Positions 27,092 to 34,203 of a stretch of DNA of 52,086 nt are shown here, piece after piece (the stretch's first letter is position 1; every line of letters starts with the position of its first letter). Position numbers and translations under genes: made by a program. The stretch covers positions 1 to 52,086 of the forward strand of contig NZ_JAJSOK010000055.1 in the NCBI RefSeq assembly GCF_021283305.1, read 5' to 3'. The notes below the pieces were generated by a model, which worked only from the letters and a program-made list of their open reading frames with translations, had not been told where the DNA came from and searched no databases. The DNA comes from Pseudonocardia kujensis. Its GTDB lineage: Bacteria; Actinomycetota; Actinomycetes; Mycobacteriales; Pseudonocardiaceae.

Positions 27092-28395
27092 TGTTCCATC
27101 TCGGCTGGTTCACCAACTACATGCCCCCCGCCTGGAACAAGCCGTGGGCGGGCGACGCCGGGCGGAGCTGGGCCAACGGGGACTTCTACCTCGACATGGC
27201 CCGCCAGCTCGACCGCGCCGGCTTCGACTTCATGATGCTGGAGGACTCCACCGCGCTGCCCGACACCTACGGCGGCACGTTCGAGGCCGAGCTGCGGCAG
27301 ATGGTCCGGGCCCCCAAGCACGACCCCGTCCCGCTGGTCCCGCTGCTCGCCCACGTGACCCGCGGACTGGGCATCGTGGCGACCTGCTCGACGTCCTTCT
27401 ACCCGCCCTACCTGCTGGCCCGGATGATGTCCACGCTGGACCACCTGACGAACGGGCGGGCCGGCTGGAACGTCGTCACCTCGGCGGGATCGGCGGCGGC
27501 GCAGAACTTCGGCATGGAGGACCTGCCCCCGCACGACGAGCGGTATGCGATCGCGGAGGAGTTCGCCACGCTCGTCGAGCAGCTGTGGGACTCGTGGGAG
27601 CCGGACGCACTGCTCGTCGACCACGACACCAACACCTACATCGACCACGAGAAGGTCCATCGGGTCGACTTCCGCGGGAAGTACTTCGCCAGCCGGGGGC
27701 CACTCAACACCCTGCCCGGACCGCAGGGCCGGCCGGTGATGCTGCAGGCCGGCGGCTCTCCCGTCGGGCGGGCGTTCGCCGCGCGGCACGCGGACGCGAT
27801 CGTCGCGATCCCGAAGGGGATCGACGCCATGAAGACCTACCGCGCCGACATCAGCCGGCTGGCCGCGGACGCGGGGCGGGACCCGAGCGCGGTGAAGGTC
27901 TTCTCCATCGTCTCGCCGATCGTCGCCGAGACCCACGACGAGGCCGTCGCGCGCAAGGAGCGGCTGTACGCGCAGGAGTCCGAGCGGCTGGAGAAGCGGC
28001 TGCTGCTGATGTCCGGCGGCGACCTCGACCTCTCCCGCTTCCCGCTCGACGAGCCGCTGCCCGCGATCGCCGCCGCGTCGTCGAACGGCAGCCAGAGCAT
28101 CCTGCAGACCTTCCTCGACCGCGCCCGGGGCAAGACCCTGCGCGAGGCCGCGGTGGCCGACCAGACCGAGTCGCTGGAGTTGGTGGGCACCCCGGACGCC
28201 GTCGCCACGCAGATGGGCGAGGTCATGGCGGAAGTGGGCGGGGACGGCTTCCTGATCTACAGCGGCTCCGGGCAGCTCACCCGTCGCTACGTCACCGAGA
28301 TCTGCGACGGGCTGGTGCCGGAGCTGCAGCGCCGGGGCCTGACCCGCGACCGGTACGAGCACCGGCTGCTCCGCGACAACCTGCTGGCCTTCTGA
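27091..28395 (+). CDS. Luciferase-like FMN-dependent monooxygenase 5 (NtaA/DszA type)
   Basis: A 434-residue paralog, start MFHLGWFTNYMPPAWNKPW. The ATG at 27091 shares one base with the MFS stop, and the AGGAGGAGA before it is a strong ribosome site. Signatures: FDFMMLEDSTALPDTYGG, STSFYPPYLLARMMSTLDHL, GRAGWNVVTSAGSAAAQNFG, EDLPPHDERYAIAEEF. Only this copy has the extended loop PLPAIAAASSNGSQS and the insertion SGSGQLTRRY near the C-terminus. Confidence 0.92.
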   Translation: MFHLGWFTNYMPPAWNKPWAGDAGRSWANGDFYLDMARQLDRAGFDFMMLEDSTALPDTYGGTFEAELRQMVRAPKHDPVPLVPLLAHVTRGLGIVATCSTSFYPPYLLARMMSTLDHLTNGRAGWNVVTSAGSAAAQNFGMEDLPPHDERYAIAEEFATLVEQLWDSWEPDALLVDHDTNTYIDHEKVHRVDFRGKYFASRGPLNTLPGPQGRPVMLQAGGSPVGRAFAARHADAIVAIPKGIDAMKTYRADISRLAADAGRDPSAVKVFSIVSPIVAETHDEAVARKERLYAQESERLEKRLLLMSGGDLDLSRFPLDEPLPAIAAASSNGSQSILQTFLDRARGKTLREAAVADQTESLELVGTPDAVATQMGEVMAEVGGDGFLIYSGSGQLTRRYVTEICDGLVPELQRRGLTRDRYEHRLLRDNLLAF

Positions 28396-28407
28396 AAGGG
28401 CAACCCG

Positions 28408-29694
28408 ATGTTCCACCTCGGATGGTTCTGCAACTTCTCCAACCCGCCCTGGTCCGCGCAGTGGTCGAGCACCGAGGGCGCCGACTGGCCGACCGGCGAG
28501 GCGCACGTCGAGTTCGCCCGCTCGCTGGAGCGCGCGTGCTTCGACTACGTGATGCTCGAGGACTCCTCGATGGTGTCCGACGCCTACGAGGGCTCGTCCC
28601 GTGTGGACCTCAAGTACGGGCTCTACGCGCCGAAGCACGACCCCACGATGCTCGCGCCGGTGCTCACGGACGCCACGCGGAACATCGGCATCATCGCCAC
28701 CTGCTCGACGACCTTCTACCCACCGTGGCTGCTTGCCCGACGGTTCCAGACGCTCGACCACCTGTCGGGCGGGCGAATCGGCTGGAACATGGTCACCTCC
28801 AGCGAGGACCGCGCCGCGCAGAACTACGGCATGGACGAGCTGCCCGAGCACGACCTGCGCTACGAGGTCGCGGGCGAGTTCGTGGAGGTCGCGCGACGGC
28901 TCTGGGACTCCTGGGAGCCGGACGCGCTGGTCATGGACCCCGAGACACAGACCTACGTGGACCACACCAAGGTGCACACGATCGACTTCGAGGGCCGGTT
29001 CCATCGCTCCCGGGGGCCGATGAACATGGTCGCCTCCCCGCAACGGCATCCGGTCCTCTGCCAGGCCGGCGGCTCGCCCAAGGGTCGCGACTTCGCCGCC
29101 CGGTACGCCGACACCCTGCTCAGCGCCGAGACGCACTCGGTGGCGGCGATGAAGGCGTTCCGGGACGACATCCGCGCCCGGATGGGCGCGTACGGCCGCG
29201 ACCCCGACGAGCTGAAGATCATGTTCATCACCCAGCCGGTGCTCGCCGAGACCCGGGAGCTCGCAGAGGGCAAGAAGGAGCGGATGCTCGCCGGGATCGA
29301 CGCCCGGATCAAGTCCAGCCTGGGGCACATCTCGGCGCTGACCGAGAACGACCTGTCGCAGTTCGGGCTCGACGAGGAGTTCGGCGACCTCACGACGAAC
29401 GGCCACCGGACCACGCTCGCCGACTTCATGCGCGCCGGGCGCACCCCGCGCGAGGCGGCGCTGGGCTGGTCGATGAAGAACGTGAAGTTCGTGGGCACGC
29501 CGGACTCCGTCGCGGCGGAGATGGGCGAGGTCATGGAGGAGGTCGGTGGGGACGGCTTCCTGATCACGGGCAGCATCACCCGGCGGTTCGTCGACGAGAT
29601 CACCGAGGGCCTGGTGCCCGCGCTGCAGCGGCGGGGGCTCACCCGGAGCGAGTACGGCGGTGGGACCCTGCGCGAGACGCTTCGTGAGTTCTGA
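28408..29694 (+). CDS. Luciferase-like FMN-dependent monooxygenase 6 (NtaA/DszA type)
   Basis: A 428-residue paralog, start MFHLGWFCNFSNPPWSAQW at ATG 28408 after AAAGGG. Signatures: FDYVMLEDSSMVSDAYEG, GRIGWNMVTSSEDRAAQNYG, DELPEHDLRYEVAGEFVEV. The region after GPMNMVASPQRHPVL lacks the usual PPQGRP pattern. It combines the front half of copies 1/2 (MVSDAY, TSSEDRAAQN) with the HDLRY loop of copy 3. It is the last monooxygenase of the array and is followed by the broken MFS gene. Confidence 0.92.
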   Translation: MFHLGWFCNFSNPPWSAQWSSTEGADWPTGEAHVEFARSLERACFDYVMLEDSSMVSDAYEGSSRVDLKYGLYAPKHDPTMLAPVLTDATRNIGIIATCSTTFYPPWLLARRFQTLDHLSGGRIGWNMVTSSEDRAAQNYGMDELPEHDLRYEVAGEFVEVARRLWDSWEPDALVMDPETQTYVDHTKVHTIDFEGRFHRSRGPMNMVASPQRHPVLCQAGGSPKGRDFAARYADTLLSAETHSVAAMKAFRDDIRARMGAYGRDPDELKIMFITQPVLAETRELAEGKKERMLAGIDARIKSSLGHISALTENDLSQFGLDEEFGDLTTNGHRTTLADFMRAGRTPREAALGWSMKNVKFVGTPDSVAAEMGEVMEEVGGDGFLITGSITRRFVDEITEGLVPALQRRGLTRSEYGGGTLRETLREF

Positions 29695-29711
29695 GCGATG
29701 AGCACCGCGAC

Positions 29712-30911
29712 ATGAGCTCCGGCGAACGCACGGCGGCCGGGGACCGCACCCCCGTCCCGGTCGCCGTCGTCGTCCTCGCGGGGGTGAACGTCTGCATCGG
29801 CCTGGGCTACGGGATCGCCGCCCCGGTGATCCCGCTGCTCGCGGCCGCGTTCGACGTGAGCGACCTGGCGGCGTCCGGCGTCGTCAGCGCCTACGCACTC
29901 GCACGCATCGTCGCCGCTCCGCCGGCGTCCCGGCTCGCGGCTCGGGCCAGCCCGGCGCCGGTGATGGCGGTGCCGATGGCGGTCACGGCCGTCACCAGCC
30001 TGCTGGCTGGCATGGCCGGGTCGTTCACCGGTCTGCTGATGTGGCGCGCGCTGGGTGGTGCCGCGACCGTCGTCACCTCGGTCGCGGGCCAGACGCTGCT
30101 CTACCGGGTGGCACCCGCGGGGGCCCGCGGGCGCGCCACCGCCGTGTTCCACGGCGGGTTCCTGGCCGGCGGGCTCGCGGGTCCGCTCGTCGGCGGTGTG
30201 ATCGCGGGGGTGTCGCTGGCGCCTCTGCTGGTCTACGGCGGTCTGCTCCTGCTGGGCGGGGTGCTCGCGGCCGTGCTGCTCGGGCGCGCCCGGCGTGCCT
30301 CGACGCCGGAGGACGGCGACGCCGCAAGCATGTCGATGAGCCTGCGCGAGGCGTGGGCCGACCGCCGGTTCCGCGTCGCCGTGCTCACCCAGTTCGCCAA
30401 CGCCTGGGTCGGCAACGGGCTGCGGTTCACCGTGATCCCGCTGTTCGTGGCCGCGGTCCTCGGACTCGGGCCCGTGTGGACCGGCCTCGGGCTGCTGCTG
30501 GCGGGGACGACGCAGGTCCTGGTCGCGCCCGTGAGCGGGCGGCTCACCGACTCCTGGAGCCGGCGCGGCCCGCTGGTGCTCGGCGGCCTCGCGGCCGGCG
30601 CGTCGGCCCTACTACTGGCGGTCGACGAGACCACGGCGGGCTAACTCGTGGCGATGGTCCTCTCGGGCGTCGCGGGCTCGCTCGGCGCCGTCGCGGGCGG
30701 GGCCCTGCTCGGTGACGTGCTCGACGGGCGCAGCGGCCCGCCCATCGCGTGGTACCAGATCGCCTTCGACGTCGCGGGGGTCGTGGGACCGCTCGCCAGC
30801 GGCGCCATGGCCGAGGCGTCCACGTACTCCGCCGCCTTCGTCCTCGCGGCGGCGGTCTCCGTCCTCAGCGCCGCCGTCGCCGTCGCAGGTCGTCCGCGGC
30901 GGGCCCGTTGA
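29712..30911 (+). pseudogene. MFS transporter interrupted by one in-frame stop codon
   Basis: From ATG 29712 an MFS protein of about ten to twelve helices is encoded. Codon 311 (30642-30644) is TAA, and the same frame then continues for another 89 codons (MVLSGVAGSLGAVAGGALLG and a last helix ending AGRPRRAR) to 30911. Without the stop the protein would be 399 residues, normal for a 12-helix MFS carrier. TAC to TAA is a single change and would restore GYLVAMV. As it stands, the last two to three helices are lost. A five-codon minigene (29698-29715) overlaps its start. It may be a recent inactivation, a sequencing error or a readthrough site. Confidence 0.75.
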
Positions 30912-30916
30912 CAGCT

Positions 30917-30948
30917 CGCCGCCCGGGCGCGCTCAGCGGCGGGCGGCG
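30917..30948 (+). terminator. Candidate hairpin after the large operon
   Basis: CGCCGCCCG at 30917-30925 and CGGGCGGCG at 30940-30948 form a perfect nine-pair stem with a 14-base loop just past the last reading frame of the operon. There is no T-tract, which is common in high-GC actinobacteria. The position supports transcription termination; the evidence is structural only. Confidence 0.35.
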
Positions 30949-31033
30949 GCGTCGCCGCGGGTGAGGCCCCCCGGGAGGCGACCCACACACTGAGCGTATC
31001 CCTCGCCTCGGCCGCCGCCCGCCGGAGCCGCCA

Positions 31034-31429
31034 ATGGCGCGGCGCTCGGGTCGGGCACCTGTCGCGGCCTTCCAGCCTGCAAACGCGGATGCTACCGACG
31101 GGTCCTGGGCGGCGCACGGATCAAGGGGGGCTCTCGCGGTCACCGACGCCCGCACAGTCGGCCTGGACGAGTACATGTCCGTCCCGATCCACGAGCGCCC
31201 CGACGAGCCGCAGCCGTTCGTCGGATTGAACCTGATGTATGACCCGAAGCAGCGCTGGTACTACTTCCCGGACATGCAGCCCGACGAGGCCCTGCTCTTC
31301 CGGCTCTGGGACACCGACCCCTCCGTCCCATTCCCGGTGGCGTACAGCGCAATCGACGACCCGACCTCACGACCGGACGCAGCACCGCGTGCCAGCGTCG
31401 AGGCACGCACAGTTGCCTTCTTCGGCTGA
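31034..31429 (+). pseudogene. CmcJ/AsaB/NvfI-like enzyme, C-terminal fragment
   Basis: The frame ends with LNLMYDPKQRWYYFPDMQPD, ALLFRLWDTDPS, then AIDDPTSRPDAAPRASVEAR and TVAFFG. This is the ending of the CmcJ/NvfI family, seen in cephamycin biosynthesis and in fungal and bacterial secondary metabolism (normally about 260-300 residues). The part before residue 35 (LAVTDARTVGLDEY) also fits the family, but the N-terminal third is missing and there is no ribosome site. In most relatives the segment before AFDDPT contains PHTAF; here it reads AYSAIDDP. Probably a truncated relic bordering the recombinase remnant. Confidence 0.6.
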
Positions 31430-31669
31430 CTGAACCGGCGATCTCGGCGGGCCTCTATGCCGAACCGGTGATCCAGCAGAAATCGTGCAACTAACACGGC
31501 GTCTCGATGGCCACCCGCCGACGACGTTGGACGCGCCGCGGGTATCGCGCAGACTCATCGTCGTCGCCCTCGCCGGGTGGGCTCCGAAGGCATGTGCACC
31601 GCGACCTCCTCGTTCATCCTGCTCAGCGGTGTCGTGTTTCCGGCGTTCGGTCGCTCTAGCAACAGCGGC

Positions 31670-32376
31670 CTCGACGAGGTGGCGGCGGCTCGGGCGGCGA
31701 ACACGCTGCGCGGCTACCGCAGCGACTGGGCCGACTTCACCACCTGGTGCACTACTCGCGACCTGCCCCCGCTGCCGGCCCGGCCGGCCGCCCTTTCGGG
31801 TATCTGACCGACCTGGCCGGCAGTGGGCACGCCGACGGCACGCCATCCCGACCCCGCCGCCGGGGCGCGCGGGTGGCGGCGGTGTGGGAGGGGATCCGCC
31901 GCACCCACGGCGCCCCAGCCGGCAGGCGCCCCGCTGATGCCCCGGAGCTGTTCGAGGTCGTCGCCGCCTGCCCCGACCAGCATCGTCGAGGTCGTCGTGC
32001 TCCCGCGCGCACACCGCCCGGAGCGCAGCCTGGTCTGCGCCCTAGGCGCCTGGCTCGACGCAGCCGCCGTCACCGCGGGGCCGATGCTGCGCGAGGTCAT
32101 CAAGGCCAACCGGCCCAGTGGCCGCGGGCTGCACCCGGAGCCAGTGAACGTGCTGGTGCAGAACGCCATCGCCCGCCCGCGCCGACATCGGCGGCGGGCC
32201 CTGGTCGGCGCACCCGCTGCGTGCCGGGTTCGTCACCTACGTCCACCCGAGCGGGGCCTCCGACCGGGCCATCGCGCACCAGACCCGGCACCGCTCACTG
32301 GCCAGGGGAAATGTATGTGCGGATCCACCCGGCGCGGGAGGGCAACGCGGCCACCATGCTCGGCCTCTGGCGCTGA
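31670..32376 (+). pseudogene. Tyrosine recombinase (phage-integrase family), multiply frameshifted
   Basis: Pieces of one integrase lie in the right order in three frames. ANTLRGYRSDWADFTTWC (core-binding domain) is near 31705-31755. YLTDLAGSG and VAAVWEGIRRTHGAP are near 31799-31920. WLDAAAVTAGPMLREV and SGRGLHPEPVNVLVQNAIAR are near 32048-32175. HPLRAGFVTY plus QTRHRSL are near 32211-32303. MYVRIHPAREGNAATMLGL is near 32311-32368, holding the nucleophile Tyr. The HxxR, the second His and Tyr can be traced, but the first catalytic Arg falls in a deletion near 31985-32035. At least four frame changes make it dead. It probably brought in one of the flanking catabolic blocks. Confidence 0.72.
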
Positions 32377-32500
32377 CGGCCTGCTGCGGCCGAGGACCTG
32401 GCGTATGACGAACCGGCCGGTCAAGCGCCCGGCAAATCGCGTCGAAGTCTCGTGCGGGTGGTGATCGTCGGCGGCTAGAAGCACTGATTCGAGGCCGGAC

Positions 32501-33082
32501 TTACTTCGGATGACGGTGCGACGGCGGAGTTCGCGGGAGTTTTTGACCGTTCAACGAGAATGTCCGATTGACTGTCACTGGCTCAACTAGTGCCCGGTGG
32601 GTAAAGCAGGTTTCCTCGGCGCGTGATAGCACACGGGCCACATCTGCCTCACCTGCAGGCGAGGTGAACTGGATGTGGGTGTCGAACTCGAGTGGCCCTC
32701 CCTCCACCGTGCCGGCGAGGGCGGATCCGGCCATGTAGAAGCGGGTGGTCACGTCGGCACGCAGCTCGTGGAGGGGCACCTTGTTCACTCCGGCGAGCCA
32801 ACTGATGTGGCTCATCATGCAGAAGGCGAGTGACGCGGCGTAGTACTGGATTGAGGTCGGGGCGGTCCCGCCGCCGCCGACCGACTCCGGCTCGTCTGAG
32901 ATGAGCGCGAACGTGGCCCCGCGCGGCTCGACCTGCTGGACGAGTGCCTCTCGGCGCGTGCCGTCGAGCACCCGCGCCTTGACCCCGATCGTGATGGTGC
33001 GGCGCCCGCCCGGGCTGTTGCTCGGATCGAACGGGTCGACGTCGGTTGCCGGGGCGCCGGGGTCTGCGGTCTCTGCAGTCAT
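32501..33082 (-). CDS. OsmC-family protein (peroxiredoxin-like)
   Basis: A 193-residue OsmC/Ohr-fold protein. Both redox cysteines are present: Cys88 in YYAASLAFCMMSH and Cys159 in AEETCFTHRAL. Such proteins reduce organic hydroperoxides with thiols; other members serve as stand-alone domains of unknown role next to catabolic genes. The ATG at 33082 has AAAGG seven bases upstream; an earlier in-frame start at 33166 crosses the operator-like motif. It is transcribed divergently from the amidohydrolase. A protective role against peroxides from the neighbouring oxygenases is plausible by inference. Confidence 0.82.
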   Translation of the reverse strand: MTAETADPGAPATDVDPFDPSNSPGGRRTITIGVKARVLDGTRREALVQQVEPRGATFALISDEPESVGGGGTAPTSIQYYAASLAFCMMSHISWLAGVNKVPLHELRADVTTRFYMAGSALAGTVEGGPLEFDTHIQFTSPAGEADVARVLSRAEETCFTHRALVEPVTVNRTFSLNGQKLPRTPPSHRHPK

Positions 33083-33160
33083 GGCATGCCTTTTCGCACT
33101 CGGTCCGGGGTAGACGCCTGGGAGGCTAGCGTCACCGCGTCTGGGATTCAAGCTTGAGAG

Positions 33161-33172
33161 TTGCATCCAAAC
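33161..33172 (-). promoter_or_regulatory. Candidate operator (GTTTGGATGCAA)
   Basis: On the minus strand 33172-33161 reads GTTTGGATGCAA, a one-base variant of GTTTGGATAC found at 39700 and 39780, with GTATGGATAC at 44897. It lies between the divergent OsmC and amidohydrolase genes. Shared placement in promoter gaps suggests a site for one or both GntR/FCD regulators at 43240 and 44024. Confidence 0.35.
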
Positions 33173-33255
33173 TCAGTCATTGCGTACGTTGCGAGGTGAG
33201 GGATCACGCCCATGTGGGCGCACTATCCCTAGGACCTCGAAGAGGCGGGCTGTTG

Positions 33256-34191
33256 ATGCGACGCGTGGACCTGCATGCGCATGTGATCCCTGACGACTAC
33301 CGGCGGCTCCTGGTCACTCCGGCCGGAGACCGGCCGTTTGTCGTCTCGGCGCCGTTGGAGGGGCTCGAGGAGAACATGGAGCGTTACGGCATCGACGCCG
33401 CTGTGATCTCGGTCGGGCCTCCGGGCGCCTACCTGGGTGAGCAGCAGCGAGCCAACGAGCTTGCTCGGGCCGCGAACGAGTCACTTGGGGCGATCATGAA
33501 CGCGTCGCCGGACCGGTTCGGCGTGCTTGCCCTCCTCCCGTTACCCGACGTCGAAGCGGCGCTGTTCGAGCTGGCGTATGCCCTCGACCAGCTGCACCTC
33601 GACGGGGTGCTCCTGTTCAGCAACGTCGCCGGCACATACCTCGGGGACCCCGCGTGGGAGCCGCTCTACTCCGAGCTCGACCGCCGGGGGGCCTACGCGT
33701 TCGTGCACCCCGGCGCCCCGCCGTACGCGCTGCCACTCGGTGCCGACCACCCGATCTGGCTCTACGAGTTCCCGTTCGACACGACCCGAGCGCTGACTCA
33801 TTTGATCTACACGGGCACTCTGGAGCGGTACCCGCGTATTCGGTTTCAGTTCTCCCACCTTGGCGGTGTTGCGCCGTTCCTTGCGGGCCGGCTTGCGTCC
33901 CTGGCTGAACGTCAACCCGAGCTCGCTACCGCGGCGTCCGCGGGTTCGTCGGAGTACCTGCGCCGCCAGTACTACGACACCGGGCTGTCTCAGAGTCTGG
34001 CTGCGCTCACGGCGACCCGGGCGGTCGCGCCGCTGGAGCAGATCGTGTTCGGGACGGACTGGCCGTACGCGGCACTGCCGGAGGAGGGTTCTGACCCGGC
34101 GCCGGAGTTCGCGGCGTTGTCGCCCGCGGAGCGGGAGGCGGTAGATCACCGCAATGCGGCCAGGCTGGTCCCTCGCCTGGTTCGCGAGTGA
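33256..34191 (+). CDS. Amidohydrolase family 2 protein (ACMSD-like)
   Basis: A 311-residue metal-dependent TIM-barrel enzyme of the amidohydrolase_2 family, which includes decarboxylases such as ACMSD, gamma-resorcylate and related enzymes, and some lactonases. The HxH metal motif VDLHAHVIP (His7, His9) is at the N-terminus. The second His (YAFVHPG), third His (FQFSHLGG) and catalytic Asp (FGTDWPYA) follow in order. ATG 33256 is chosen so that HxH lies near the start; the frame extends to 33154 without a ribosome site. It may decarboxylate or hydrolyse a ring-derived intermediate. Its stop is 12 bases from the convergent aldehyde oxidoreductase gene. Confidence 0.85.
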   Translation: MRRVDLHAHVIPDDYRRLLVTPAGDRPFVVSAPLEGLEENMERYGIDAAVISVGPPGAYLGEQQRANELARAANESLGAIMNASPDRFGVLALLPLPDVEAALFELAYALDQLHLDGVLLFSNVAGTYLGDPAWEPLYSELDRRGAYAFVHPGAPPYALPLGADHPIWLYEFPFDTTRALTHLIYTGTLERYPRIRFQFSHLGGVAPFLAGRLASLAERQPELATAASAGSSEYLRRQYYDTGLSQSLAALTATRAVAPLEQIVFGTDWPYAALPEEGSDPAPEFAALSPAEREAVDHRNAARLVPRLVRE

Positions 34192-34203
34192 GGGTGGCCC
34201 CTG

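Noticed and set aside
27070..29406. Very long open frame on the minus strand opposite monooxygenases 5 and 6 (also similar ones opposite 18565-20328, 21596-23005 and 24237-25520)
   Set aside because: High-GC antisense shadows: Val/Arg/Leu-rich, no domain motifs, no ribosome sites, and they mirror the real genes' codon pattern.
20397..29694. Possible repeat array or recent amplification of the monooxygenase genes
   Set aside because: Nucleotide sequences and loops differ too much by eye; these are diverged paralogs, not DNA repeats.
29698..29715. Five-codon minigene (ATG to TGA) overlapping the MFS start
   Set aside because: Could be a leader for coupling, but such short frames are expected by chance after a stop; no further support.
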